The translations under genes and the position numbers were made by a program. Shown one piece after another: positions 34,219-48,400 of a stretch of 64,000 nt of DNA; within the stretch, counting starts at the first letter, position 1; each line of letters starts with the position of its first letter. Below the pieces are notes generated by a model. It was not told the DNA's origin. It made no database searches and saw nothing but the letters and a program-made list of their open reading frames with translations. Source of the DNA: Capitulum mitella (lineage: Eukaryota; Arthropoda; Thecostraca; Pollicipedomorpha; Pollicipedidae); contig CP099850.1 in the NCBI GenBank assembly GCA_030062745.1, forward strand, positions 3,534,001 to 3,598,000, written 5' to 3'.

Positions 34219-34898
34219 CAGAATGCAGGCGTGATATGCTTTGTGATGTATTAGTATTGGCCGCCCCGGGAATGCAAGATCAATAAAATTTACATGGATA
34301 TTTTTTCCCGTAAATAAAGAAACGCTAAAATTAGTTTCCGTTAATTTCTTACTGCGTACGGCTGCGGTGCACGCCGACAGCCGGCGCGAAAATTGTCGTG
34401 TCTTTAACTCAACGTTTCGGCGTATATATTAAACAAATCCGAGAAATTAGATGTGTATCGGCATTTGCGTCCCTTTACATGTGCGCTGGTGCCTTTACCT
34501 ATGCGTTATTAGTCACAGCCCTTGAGATTCAGGCCGTTTCTCGGTCTCATGCAGTCGGCTATGAGAAAACATATATAGGACGTAAATTGATTACATATTA
34601 TCTAAAACTAAAACATGAGACCAGTTTCGAACTCTACTCGTCACAATCTTTCCAACGGTGTGCTTATCTTCATCGTGCGAGCAACTGTTCGTGAGATCAC
34701 CCAGTCGGGCGTGGTCGCCGACCGACGGGAGTGCGCGGGTTAATACGTCAGGTTCGTTTACTTTCTATGTGCCTTACTTTCACGGTAACGGACCAAACGA
34801 CGCCTCACAGCGAGAGAGACGCACTCTGCGTAGTACGCCCAGAATACATGCGTGATATGCTTTATGCGATGTATTAGTATTGGTCGCCCCGGGAATGC
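34219..34898. repeat. Pair of ~58-bp direct repeats 620 bp apart
   Basis: 34219-34275 and 34840-34898 share cagaat, then gcgtgatatgcttt, gatgtattagtattgg and cgccccgggaatgc, with few differences. They may be ends of one repeat element or a local duplication. The interior has no recognised frame. Confidence 0.75.
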
Positions 34899-35366
34899 CA
34901 ACACCGGTTTTCCGTTGATTGCTGAGACGGCTCAGGATGATCATTGTGCTGTATTAATCCGCCATACTCAAACGCCGATCGATGCAAGTTATCTGACGAG
35001 ACCTTACGCTCGGCGGCGTCATTAGCATTACAGCTGTCATATCTGTGGCCGTCATACGTTTAGTGTCCATCTGCCGAGGTCCGTGTCCGTTTCCCGGCCC
35101 TGCTACGCGTACGGCTTCCCTGCGGCGGGGCTCGGGGTCTGGTCTCTTGCCCTGCCACACGTGTAGAGCTTCTCCGCTGCTGTCCGACTCACTGCCCCAT
35201 CGCACGTGCAGTGTCCCGGTCCCCGACCCTGCGTCGCGTGCGGCGCCTCTCCGTCGAGGTCCGTGCCCGACCCCGCCCGGCAGCGGATGCAGCGTCCGGC
35301 CGCCGCGGCCCAAAGTCCGGCCGTCTGACGCGCGTGCGTCACTCGCAACAACGGCACGACGCTCCG

Positions 35367-35372
35367 TTTATT
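35367..35372 (-). terminator. Candidate AATAAA poly(A) signal of the coiled-coil gene
   Basis: First canonical AATAAA on the minus strand after the stop codon at 36286, about 915 bases downstream. Inferred only. Confidence 0.35.
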
Positions 35373-36285
35373 TCGCCACGCCCGGACGGTCAACGGCCGG
35401 CCAGCATGTCTATTGCCCTCGGCGAAACTGTAAACAGAGCGGGCGAGCCGGGCGGCCTGGTGCGGAGCCACGGCCCGGCCACGGCACGTGGTCTCGGCCA
35501 GGAGGACGTGCGGCCGGAGATCGGCCGCCGAAAGGGCCGGCCTCGTGCGGGCCGAACCGACTCGTCGGCGCTTTTACGGAAACGCGACTATGAGAAGCGC
35601 GCGTGAAACTCGGCACCCTGTCCGGCCGGCAGGGACCACGCAGGGCCCCGAACCCCGCTAGAGCCGTGAGTGCTTCTCGCACCTACAGAAACCCTGTGAC
35701 ACTCGGGAAGACTCCTCTTCCTTATGGAGCACCGGCGAAGCGGAAATGCTGCCATTCAGCACGAAAAACTCCGCTAACCTGGATGGCTCGATAGCAACTG
35801 CCCACTTCAAGCTTCTACGCGCTAAACCGCCGGGGTCTAACTTCAGCGCTGCGCCACACCGTACAAAAGGATTTCGTGAAAAGCAGTGGCCGCTCAAAAG
35901 AGCCCATTCGCACCGCGGCTATTACGAGTCACTGGCGCCGGCGCTGGTCGCAGAGGGCTGGCGTCCCGGCGAAAAGGCACTGCACGATCGCCACGCCCAG
36001 CTCCGCGAACGAGTCTCCTCGTGCTCGTCGACGTCAGAGAGACGCCGTCCGAGCGCTGTCTCGCAGGGGACGCGTTCCGGTGGGGCTCCCCCAAGGGACG
36101 TCCCCCGAAAGATCTCCTGAGGGGACGCCCCAGAGGGACATCATCGGCGGGACGCCTCGCTGGGAGATCTTTCGAGAGGATATCCCTCGGGGTAAGGACA
36201 TCGCCGAAGGGGACTCCTCCCGAGGGGACGCCTCTCGAGGGGACCGCTCCCGGGTCGGCGGCGGTCGAGCGGCTCGGCCGGCACG

Positions 36286-39200
36286 TCACTGAATGGGCAC
36301 CTTCCGCGGGCCGTCGTAGGCGTCGGCCGGGTCGGGATCGGAGGGCTGCTCCGGCCCGAACGTCTTGAACTTGGTGCGCAGCAGGTCCAGCTCGGCGCCG
36401 ATGCCCGACTTCATTTGGTTGAACTCGGAGACGACCAGCGAGAGCCGGCCCAGCAGGAAGTTGAGGTTCTCCTCCACCTCGCCGACCCGCTTGGCGACGT
36501 CTCCGACCGTTCCGTCCACCTGGCGGGCGGAACCAAACGGATGGCGGTGACGTGCAAACAGGACGACGCTCGTGCGGGACGGAGTCATTCTGCTGCTGGC
36601 GCAACGGACATCGCGTTCCCAGTCCGGCTTTGCAGAAGTCAGCGCTAGTATGTCACAGCATAAACCAAAGGGAAACGTCAATAAACTGCCCCATGCCCTG
36701 CCGGAGCCGGACGCTGCACCACACCCGGCGCTGCTCACCTTCTCGGTCTTCTCCAGGGTGCCGTTGACGTACTGGGTGGTCTTGTCGTCGATCTTGTCGA
36801 GGACCTGGGCAGAAGTGGAGAGGGTCTGGTACATGACGCCGATCTGGCGCCAAACCTGGGCGATCTCGCCCTCGATCGACTTGGTCATGTTGTGCAGCGC
36901 CATCGACTGGTTGGTCAGGATCTCCTGCGAGATGGTGCCGAACTTGCTGGAGAAGGTGCCGTTGATTTTGATGCCCTGCGCCTTGACGGCCGCCTCCACC
37001 TCCAGCAGGATCTGCTGGACGCCGTACTCGAGACGCCGCTTGGTGTCCAGCACGCTGTCCGCCGTGTCCACCATCACCTCCTCCAGGTTGGAGAGGCCTG
37101 CAGCACGGTGACGTCATGACGTGCCCGCCGCGTCCTCCGCCACCTTCCCGCCAGCGACGGAGTCAAAACGGCTTACCGGGCTTCGACTCGTGCCTCTGCA
37201 TGATGCTTTCGCGTCTAATCTCTCCGACCTAAAGTGCACGCATGATGTTCGAGACTCACATTTCGGCCGATAGCGTAGTAGGTTTTTGTTCTGAGAGCAG
37301 TCAGAGACGGCGCGAAGTTTCGCCTTGCGATGCCAAAAAAGATATTAAAATGAAACTTCGCTTTTTTACGAATCGAATATCTGCTGTAAATATTTCGTGA
37401 TCCCTCAAAGAAGGATTTAGAAAACTGCTTTTGGCGGCGTTATGCTGGCTTCAGCACGAACCCAGTTACCTTGAATTTCGTCCTTCAGCTCGTTGTAGCC
37501 CTGGTTGACCCGCTCATAAAGTCCCTCGGCCATGGTCATGGACTCCTGGATCATGTTAGTGAGCTGATCCTGCCCCGTCTTCAGGTTCTCCACCTGCGAG
37601 CCTATGTGCTGCACCGACTCGCCGCTGATGTCCTTCACCTGCGACATCAACAGACATGATATGCGGTATCTGTGCCATCAGCAGTCACTACCGCTTGCAC
37701 TCATGTATGTTCCTGTCTGGATCCCTCTGAGATGTGACTTAGATTTGTGTTCTACATTTGTGTAAAACGCGAACTGACGCAGATTTGATTTGTGTCGAAA
37801 GTAAAATGACAAACGATAAATAGTCAGTGAGAAAATAAAACAGCACTCTCCGTCAGACACTATTTTATACATACGTACGTACGTATTTCACACGAGCAGT
37901 ACCTCACGTCTGACGGCTGCCTGAGTGTACTCAACCGACAAGCACAGCTACAGCTAACAAGTGGAGGGGGGGACGAGCTGCGTACGGGTACATCCGGTGT
38001 GACAACGGAAGCCATTCTAGGCGCACGTCACACGCCACCTGAACAGCTGCAGAACAGGACAGAACATGCCGATCCGACCCAGCGTTCCAGCGAGACACCA
38101 CCGACTGAGGTACAGATAACTCGGCTGTGAAGACATAAGGCAGGTGAGCACTGACACTGCCCTTTGAACAGTGGCCGGTGTAATCGGATGGCGGCCTCTC
38201 TCGTGACAATTTATCCAATTCTCCATATCCCGGAGACTCCTGCGTACGGCCAACCCCCTCCCGCCGCTCGATCGGGCCCGGTCTCGGTCCCGACTGAGCG
38301 GCGGTGTGGCCCGGTCTCAGCCCCGACTGAGCGGCGGTGTGGCCCGGTCTCAGCCCCGACTGAGCGGCGGTGTGGCCCGGTCTCAGCGCCGACTGAGCGG
38401 CGGTGTGGCCCGGTCTCGGTGCCGACTGAGCGGCAGTGTGGCCCGGTCTCAGTGTCGACTGAGCGGCAGTGTGGCCCGGTCTCAGTGTCGACTGAGCGGC
38501 AGTGTGGCCCGGTCTCAGTGTCGACTGAGCGGCGGTATGGCCCGGTCTCGGTCCCGACTGAGCCGTGGTTGGCCCGCGGATGGCCGTCTGAGCCCCACCG
38601 TCTCCGGAGCGCCTGTCCGCACCTCTGAGCCGTGGTTGGCCCGCGGATGGCCGTCTGAGCCCCACCGTCTCCGGAGCGCCTGTCCGCACCTCTGAGCCGT
38701 GGTTGGCCCGCGGATGGCCGTCTGAGCCCCACCGTCTCCGGAGCGCCTGTCCGCACCTCTGAGCCCCACCGTCTCCGGAGCGCCTGTCCGCACCTCTGAG
38801 CGCAGCCGCTCCACCTCCCCGATCGTCAGGTTGGCCGCCTCGCCAATCTCGGCCTTGATCTGGTCGTAGAGGTCGCTGGACTGGCTGGTCTGGTAGTGGG
38901 TGTTGAAGAGCTCCACCTGGACGGAGAGCGCAGCAGCGGCGGGGTCAGTGCCCGCTCAGCCACGTCGCCGCCATTCAAACGCGCGACGGCCTCGAACGCG
39001 GGGGAGTCATCGCTTCGAGCGACACGCACAGCACAGGCGACGAACTGCAATACTTCGGGAAGGGAGTGTTTTATAATGCAGGATGTATTTTGCGTGTCTG
39101 CATGGCACTGACTGGGCCCTAAGAGCCATCGCGCGGAGGAAATACAATACATCGTCCCAAATTCCTGCAGCAGTCCGGCCGCGCCGTCCAGCCGGGACTC

Positions 39201-42200
39201 CAGGCAGGGATTGCTGGCTCAAATCCAGTCGGAGGAAATCGATTCTCCCCGACTGTGACGTGAAATGTGCCACTGTTTCCCGGGTAGAGGAATGGCAAAC
39301 AAAGAAGAATCGCAAGCAAAGTGCGGCCGCTGTAGTCTATGTTGATCATCACCTTGGGGCTGCTTATCGCACGGTGCGAGCCATATTGAGGGGAAGACGG
39401 CAGCCTTCTACATGTACCGAAATACCAAGGAAAACATCAGAAAAATACTTCTTCAGAACAACGCTCAAGGCTACATTGTTCAGAGGACACCCAAAAACCT
39501 TCAGCGCCATACTTTGTCAGCACCAGTATGTGAATCGCGATCAGGCACTCAGTCAGAATTTTCCTAGGGAAGGGGCAAATACCAAATTCTGTAATATGCC
39601 AAAATTTATGGGAAAAGCAGCAATTTTGTGTTATTGACTTCATTCTTAACGCACAAGAAACACAATGTTTATTTTTTGCAGCATACATATGATCACTATG
39701 CCGCGTTCCTGCGAAATCGGTACATATTTCGTGTACACTACGTGGCTCGGGGGAGGACATGGCCCCCCATTCCCACCCCTGGCTGCGTCCCTGATCACGG
39801 CAAGGTTAGGTAGGTAAGGTCTGCCGGTGTTCAGCAGACGCAGGCGAGCCGTGACCGGCCCTGACCTGGCGCACGTCCATCTCCTGCTGTAGCCGCCGCA
39901 GGTCCTCGCGCACCGCGCTGACGTCATCGGCCACCAGCCTCGAGTCGTTCCCCAGTTTGTGCGCGTTGTCGATCAGCACGCCGACGCCAACCGAGAACTG
40001 CGTCAGAATCGTCTCCGCGTCCTGTGAACGGCCGCCACAGCAGTTCCAAAGTCAGAGAAAGGTCACGGAGCGCCCTAGGGGTATCAAGGCCACGTCAAGG
40101 TCACGGAGCACTGCCCGGGTACCACGGACAGGCGAAGGTCACCGAGCACTGCTGGGGTACCAGGGTCAGACAAAGGCCACGGAGTGCCGTAGGCTGAACA
40201 CGGTGTGTTTGGAAGGATTACCCCTGTTGTCTTATGGTTTTACTAATGCGTGTACGTTACTAATAGTTTTCGACATTCCTAACAACCAAAGAAACCTGAA
40301 GCGCAAAATTGCTTCCGGAGACAGTGCTCTATCGCAGCGTTCGGACTATCAAAGCGCACCTGGGTGAGTTTGGACATTTTGGTCTCGGTCTCACGGAGCT
40401 CTTCGCCGGTCTTCTGGACGGAGTCGGCGAACCCGGAGACGGAGCCCAGGTTGTTGGTCAGGTCGTTGATCATGACGTCCTGACGCTGCAGGTGCGACAT
40501 GACCGTCTCCCGAGAGGTCATGGCCTCGCTCATCAGGTCGTTCATCCTGCACACACGGTCAGGTCAGGTCAAGTCAGGTCACGTCAGATCATCCCAAATA
40601 CCAACACACTAGGCGGGGTCAGGTAAAGCAGAATCAAATCAAGGCAGGTCGTGCCAGTCCAGGTCAGACCAGCGCCGTTCACATAAGGTCAGGCTATGAC
40701 ATATTAGGTTGGCCTTAGTCCAGGTCAGATCGGAGCGGCATAATCCGAGTCAGGTCAGGTCAGGTCAAATCAGACTACCCGTGTCTGGTTGGCCGATCAT
40801 ACGTCCGAGAAATCCGGCACGTGACAAAGAGTTAACGTCACTTCAGCCAGACGGCGGTAAACTCAAGCACATGATTATCGCGTCACTCAGTTACTACGCA
40901 GATTCGCTGAACGCTTTTTGACGCCCGTGGCGCGCTTAAGGACGAGCAATGTGCGTCGTCGAAGCGGAAATTTGGACCCATGGGGATTGGCATGATATAT
41001 TTCTTGTTCCGGCTTCTGTCATTCGATCCGTCTTGAAGCACAGCCGGGAAAAACATCGTCACGTCGGATGTTGTACAGGAAGAATATTACTTCACATGTT
41101 CTCACTGGCAGCAAGTCCGTTCATATCCTGCTCGTAAGCGCCATGCCTGGATTGGATTGGAAGAGCAACGTCTTCCAACATGTCCCGTTGTCCAGCTGTT
41201 TGGGTCGCTTCACCAGACGCAGCGACTGACCTTGAGCTGAGTCCTCCGTCGAGCGTGTCCAGTTTGGCCATGATGTCAGGAGAAGGTCCCGACCTGGTCT
41301 CGATCTCCAGGCTTTCCTGCGCCCTCAGCTGCTTTAGTATCTCCCCCATCTTCCGGTCGTTCTGAAAGCATACAATAATAAGCCGTAGTTTAATGGCGTT
41401 ATTCAGGATTTCGCATCGCGACGTTCAAGGACCGCACCAACGGCGCATTGCGCAACACTCCCCTCTAGCGACACCGGACAGCGCTTTTCCTGCAGGATTC
41501 TCCGCGTCTCCGCGCAGACGGCAGGAGTCCCGGCCTCCTGTTCGGAAGGGTGTAAACAAAGGGCGGTGTGTTTATGTACGAGAGGGCGCCGCTCATGACT
41601 GCCCGAAGGAGGCGCCGCCGGAGAGGGTGGCCGACACCAAAGCTCGCGGTGTCTCATCCTGACTCGCTTAAACACCACACGATTTGCCTTATGAGAACGT
41701 CTGAGTCACGTGGCCGGTTTTCAGATGAGCGGTCTCGTTTGGAGTTCCTTCAGAGCGGCCGCCGTGTTTTCGCAGGACACGGTGTTTATTCACGTGGCAA
41801 CGCCATCAGCCAACTCCTTCATTATATCACGACGATGAAGTCACCCTGAACGTAAGTCACAAAGGCCGTCCGGGCTGCTTCATGACAGCACCGTTTCGCA
41901 GTGACATCACTGGCCTCGGCTCGGGTCAGCGGCACTGGCGCCCAGTGACTGTGCAGTGTTTTTCTTGGTCCCTTGCCAACACGTCAGCGCAGCTCAGAAG
42001 ACGACCCATTACGGCACAGTCACAGCTAGTTGTCCGGCAATGTTTAGCCGTCCATCACGTTCAGAGGAAATTCAGGGTGATATACTCGACCTGGTGTCAA
42101 GACCACCACCATCGAGGGGGGACCCAATGCAGCCGCGGCCGCCGGCACGCGTCCCTTTGTGGCCTCTGTTTATCTGGCCGCCTCTCGGCCTGCCGCGTAG

Positions 42201-42261
42201 TCTCTGTGATCTTTGTGACAGTCTCGGTCCCAGTCCCCGTCATACCTCCTGTACCTACCCA

Positions 42262-42356
<95 letters not shown>

Positions 42357-42449
42357 CGTCCTCCTCTCTCTTTTTCTCTCCCTCCCCTCTCTCTCCCCTC
42401 TCCCTCCCCTCTCTCTCCTTTTCTCTTCCTCCCTCTCTCGTCCCCTTCC

Positions 42450-42480
<31 letters not shown>

Positions 42481-45400
42481 CTCTCTCCCTCCCCTCTCTC
42501 TTTCCTTCTCCCCTCCCTCTCTCTCCCCTCTCTCTCTCTCCCTATCTCTCTCTCCCTCTCCTCTCTCCCCTTCTCTCCCTCCCTCCCTCTCGCTCTCTCT
42601 CCAGCAGTAGCACGGTTCACCTGTTGCAGAGCCTGCTCCATCTTGATCAGCCGGCCCTCCATCTTGGCCATGTAGACGGCTATGCTCTCCACGTTCCTGC
42701 TCTGGCCGGCCGTCTGCGTTACGATGGCTCGCAGGCTTTTGGTTGTCACCTCGTTCATCTGACGCGACCTGGTGACCGGAGGAGAGAAACGGGCTGTGAC
42801 CAGCAGCACGTGGCATTTTCGTCCGAGTGGTTCTCTTCAACGAGTCCCAGAGGATAGTCGTTGCGTCCACTTTGCCTAAGGCCGAAGGCAGGGTAGTGCT
42901 GAGGCGCTCATTCACTTCATGAGTTATTGCATACATTTATGCACATCCGTACGATGATTTACGACATTCATCCCAAAACCGGATAATTGCAAGCAATTGT
43001 TTAAACATCAGACTGCGTGCGAATAGAAGAACGCACGAATAGCCTTGAAGCCATAAATGTCATGTTAATTTGTTAACAAAACAATATTGTTAACATGTTG
43101 TTAATAATGCAACAATGTTAATTTGTTGACAAACATTTCTTGATCAAAATGGGCTCTGTCCGAAACATTTCTGTATTATTCAACTCAAACAACTAAATAG
43201 GTAACGCCCGCGTGTCTGTCGATCTGTCGGTCTGTCGTCCTCCCGTCTCTCTGTGTATTTGCAGTTCTTAGCCAGACGCACAGCACAGAAGGTTGCATCG
43301 ATGACGATGGAGTTTGTGCAAACGACAGGTTTAACCTCTACGACGATTCGCGGCATAGTTTTATGCCGTTCCGACGCCGTCGTCGGTCACAGCATGCGCG
43401 AGAAGTGGGGCATGTTTTCAGACTTACCAATGAGACACCTATCGCACATTGCAAGGTAGTGAAAAAATAGAACACAGCAATAGCTCGAACAGCGATGAAT
43501 TTGAGATTCTGAATTTCAGAATATAGATCATTTACGCCAATAACTCGGGTTAGGCCACCCTTTCATGACAACAAGTTCAGTGGCAGAACTTACGAGGAAA
43601 CCGAGTCCAAGTGATAGACAATCGGCCGAATAGAATGCATACTGGAGATGCATATCGTCTTCCTGACCAGTGCACACATTTAACTGGGATTAACCATCGA
43701 GCTCTTTCCTGGCCTCTATGTACATCAAATGTGGGCGTTTCACAGGCAAAAGACGTTGTTTGCCCAAGTACCTAAATTACAGGTATGTTTGCGGAGTACA
43801 GGTCAAAAGGGTGAAATGCCGGGTTTTAGTGGAATTGACTGCAGTTGAACCAGAGAGGGGTGGGTTGCGGTTTGCGTTTTTGAGAGTTCTGAATCTCTCA
43901 TATCAGTCCAGGTGCTCTATAACGAGAGACGACGGCGCCGGCGCGTCTCTCAGTCCCGATGACGTTCTCAGTCCCGCAGTTTCCAGGACTGAGACGCCCG
44001 GCCGGCAGAGGGCGCTGTAGCGGTCAGAGGCCGCTCGGAACCAGAGCGCCGGCTCCCCGTCTGAGCGGGCCGGCACGCACGGCGTCTATCGCGGCCACTT
44101 CCGGTCCCGATCGCCGCCGATTTCCGCCGGCTGAGGAGAAGCTAGGCCCAGACGGAGGGGTCACGTGACCCGCGAACAGGCGGTGGCCCGGGCACGCCGA
44201 GGAAGGGCCGTCGCCGCCGCTCAGCAAAGCCGTCAGCCGGCCGTTTCCTTGTCGTGGACAGTCTCATCGAATGTCCGTCAGCCGGCCGTTTCCTTGTCGT
44301 GGACAGTCTCATCGAATGTCCGTCAGCCGGCCGTTTCCTTGTCGTGGACAGTCTCATCGAATGTCCGTCAGCCGGCCGTTTCCTTGTCGTGGACAGTCTC
44401 ATCGAATGTCCGTCAGCCGGCCGTTTCCTTGTCGTGGACAGTCTCATCGAATGTCCGTCAGCCGGCCGTTTCCTTGTCGTGGAAGTCTCATCGAATGTCC
44501 GTCAGCCGCCGTCGTATACTTCCGTCAGCCGCCTTTCCTTCAGTCTCATCGAATGTTCACCGCTGCCGTTGACCACGGCTTCAGCAGTGTACTGTACGGC
44601 CGGCTCCAGCATACGGCGACAGGGGCAATGGAGATGGCCGCGGTAACAGCACGGCCTTGGGACTCGTTAAAGTCTAGCGACAGTATCGCTGAGACGCGTG
44701 TGTCGCGTTTGAATGGGGAGATGGCCAGCGGAGCAAAGCAAGGCAGGCCGGGAAACGTTACACCTCGGGCCGTTCCGGCGGCAGGGTCAACATCTAAACG
44801 ATCTTTGTTTACGTCGTACTCTGATCTGGAGGTCGCTCGATCCTTCATCTTCTCTCAATAAATCACACTCAACAGAAATAAACGAGACGGTGGTCTCGAG
44901 CCCACACTGACAGTCATCGGACAGACAGACATACAGACAGACAGAACAGGTCATCCGGTACATTGAGATCAGTGCGATGGGCCAATATCACTGCACTCAA
45001 CGGCTGACGAGGGGCTTCTCCTGGATCGTACTGCAGCGCGCCGCTATGGTGAAACAGACTGACCTGCCTGCCTTTCCCGCCGCCCGTTGACCCACCTGGC
45101 CTCGTGCCGATGCAGCTTATTGGCAACCACCCTCATCTTGGTGTCCAGACTGACGATGGCTTTCTCCATGTCCTGCAGACTGAAAGAGAACGCAACTGTC
45201 AGACGAGACCAGAACAAAATCAGTCAATGGGTTGATGATGCGTCTCCCGGACGTTATGCATTCAGCCTCAGTGTAACCGAAATCCATGGATGGAAATCTC
45301 GACAGGAGATGAGGAGGGAGAATGAGATAGGAGGACGGTGAAAGGGGAAACAACAGGAGAAGAAAGATGAGGGAAAGTATATGTGGTAATCGCACGAAAG

Positions 45401-48400
45401 TGGGAAGGGCCAATAAATACCGATATATGCCAAATAAATAAACGCCAATAAATACTTGTATCAAGAAAAGGAAATAGCATTCGTGTCCGTCACGCTGCTG
45501 TCGCAGCTGGTGCGATAGATGTAACGGCAATGAATGATCTCATGACGTTATAAACAAGGTCCGTCTGGTGGGCTGCGATGAATTTGACCTCCTGACAGCT
45601 GACGGCCGGGCCAGTTCAGATAACTGTCGTTGACAGCAGTCCATCAATTACCAGAGCAGCGAGCGCGAAGCGCCCTGCACTGGACATCAGCAGGCTCTAG
45701 CACTTCGTTGGGTTTTATGCAGCGCTGCGGCCACTGCGGCCTTTTCGTCCCACCACTTCAGACCTGAGCTCGGCAAGAAATAACTTCGGCCCGCTGCCGA
45801 GTCTCACGTCTCGAAATGCAACCGAGCGGCCCCCACACCACCCTCAGGGACTCCCGCGTCTTCCGTTAATAAGTCCCTGACCCCGGACCTTATGAAGCGA
45901 CTTCCCAACCATCATTAAGCGATTCTCAGCGATTCTCGGGCGGCTGCAGATGTCCTGTGGCTGATGGGCTGAAACGAACTATCAATTCGTTTCAGTCCAG
46001 TACCTGTGTCTGTTTCGATCCCCTCAACGGGCCAGGTCAGACTGTCATGTGTGGGACAACTGAAAAACCGTGGAATGCGACCACCAGCTAATCGGTGCAT
46101 GTCTTCCCTGTATTGCTCAGGCAGAGATTAGAGCGCATTTCTGGCGCCTGGTGTCGCTCTGACGCCAGCTGACATTGACTCCTTGTGGTGGATGCATCTG
46201 CCGAAACGGCAGACCACCAGTTATACGTTTGGGCAACGTTTTGCTGGAACATAAATGATAAAAACAGAAACAGAGGGCCGATTTTAACGTATAGCTCTCG
46301 GTGGTGTATCCTATGACGAACTGGACTCAAAAGCCACTAGCTTCTAGTGTACCAAAAACAACGGCTTTATCAGAACTGACCAAAACGAAGTCCAGCGCCG
46401 GCAATACATAATCCGGAACCAGTCTACCAAAAATAATCCAGCGTCGTAAACTGCGCAGAGTCCCAGGATTTTAAGTTCAACATCCTTCTTGTTATAGCTT
46501 AACGGACTAGTGCATATCGGTGCATGTATGCAGCCCGTATCAGTTCATGTGTAAACACATCCTGTGTCGTTTGCTACATACCAGGCAAAACCAAGAGCTG
46601 TTCCCTGCTGTGCACACGAGTCGGAGAGACAGCGGCAAGAGAACCGTTTCATAGTCGTCGAACATATGCTCTTTTGAAGACCGAGCATGTGACTGTTTTT
46701 AGCCGACACTTTTACCGCTGGTGACCTCGATCTCCGGCCTGAATCTGCAGTCAACGCGACAGCACCATGCGACGTCGCCAGCCACACCTCACGAGTCTGA
46801 CGGAGCGGAATTATGTCATCTACTCGCTTCGAGTTAATGACGTAAGCTGCTAGGTACCGGACCATGCTGAAGACTGGACAAGTCTGGCGGTGCAGCACCC
46901 GGACACAGGAACTCTGGTGTCTTGGTAGCTGTCGAGGGATTCTCTGTTTCTAGGTTGTAGAATAAGACGGCGCCGGGTCCCGGACACATGATTCAGTTTC
47001 GCAAGGAACGCCATTACACAATGAAACACAAGTCAGCCACCTTCGTCCATACGGCCAACTCTTATGGAATTCCAGGACTGCAGCAACTGCTTCTCAGCGT
47101 TTAAGAAAGAAACAAAACCTGTTGTCTTTTGGCACATTCAGCCACATCCGAAATTAACGGAAGTGCTAACATTCCTTTGTTACCGAAAACGTGACAGTGA
47201 TAATGATTCAGTGGTCAGCGAAGACAAGTGCGACGTGAACCTGCATCACGTTTCATATTTATATATCTCATCATCTTTATGACGGCTTTTCAGCTGGTGT
47301 CACCATCGCTGCCACTAACCAGACCGTCCGACCTGGTGAGCGCCTCCACCGCAACACAGTGTCGCCGTGCGTTGCCGCCGACCTGAGCCGCCGAGGCCTC
47401 ACACGCGTCGCTCTAAGGGGCGCCGAACAAGGAGCTCCCCGGGTCTGGGGCTGCGTGTCTGTCACCCTGTGACGCTGTTTATGCAACCATCCGGTGGAGC
47501 GGGTACAAATATTTACCCGAGCGGCGAGCCGACCCGGCAGGGGACACGACGGATGTCCAGCCTGCCATCCGCCGGCCCATCTATTGCGCCCCGCCGTCGA
47601 CACGTGCGACACGTGATTACACGTGACGTCATCCGGACGGAGATCGTGCCGAAACGTTCGAGAATGGCCGGTGGCGTTCCGATTAAGACCGGAGCCTGCG
47701 CGACATCCACCCTCCGCCATGAACACTGTGCGTAAATTGCGCACGTCGTGCATAAATAATGGTGTAAATGCTTTATTTTTACGTGTATAGTTATTCATTG
47801 GGCGAAGACTTCAAGTCGCTGTTCATGACAACGCGATGCTTTGACGAAATACACTGGCGTCACTTCCGCTTCGAGGCATGACATCTTGTGGTATTGAAAC
47901 ATATGCAACGGTCGCGATATGTGTCTGTTTACTTGTTGGTACGATAAAAGATAAAACATAAAAGATTAAAAAGATAAAACCGCTCAATAAACGCTAGGTG
48001 CAGTTTCATAGATGTTTATTTACCAAACACAAACATGTATGGTAAATGTTTACCATACCAAACATGTATACATAAAGATGCATTTTGCCCGGCATTATCA
48101 ACCCGAGACTTGTCCAGGAAGTCAGGCGCCTGTACTATTTCGCTGTCGCACCGTGACCGAACGACAGAGCATCGTCAGTCGCAGATTCAAGTCACGATTG
48201 TTCCCGCAAAAGCCCCTGACTCATGCGACACTGCGCTCTGAGGTAAATCGTATGTATGGGCTTGAAACAGAAAGCAGGAGATTCATAAAGCCATGGCCAG
48301 GTTACTGAGGAGTTTATCATATCATACAATATGTATTACATATATATGTTATCATAGGTGGGCATCGTTACTAAAAAATGTAACTTCGTTACTCGTTACT

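Larger units (their letters stand above)
33204..36285. other. Intergenic region between CPSF1 and the coiled-coil gene
   Basis: Probably holds the CPSF1 promoter and noncoding first exon near its left end (CpG content returns from about 33150). It also holds repeats rich in tgacct and aggtca (33620-33980), the direct repeats at 34219 and 34840, and GC-rich sequence (35000-36285) that is probably the 3'UTR of the coiled-coil gene. A minus-strand AATAAA lies at 35367-35372. Open frames here look random. Confidence 0.5.

Noticed and set aside
39150..39300. Minus-strand reading GFEPAIPAW, as often seen in tRNA-derived SINEs
   Set aside because: No clear A and B boxes, no tail, and only one copy here; left unannotated.
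41882..42936. Long Ser/Leu and Glu/Arg frames
   Set aside because: They read through the (CT)n microsatellite; only the short exon 42621-42768 is coding.
44142..44861. Repetitive 100-196-codon frames
   Set aside because: The 45-bp repeat keeps frames open by period alone.
47277..47798. 173-codon minus frame
   Set aside because: No recognisable domain, arginine-rich from CpG-rich DNA, no splice partner.
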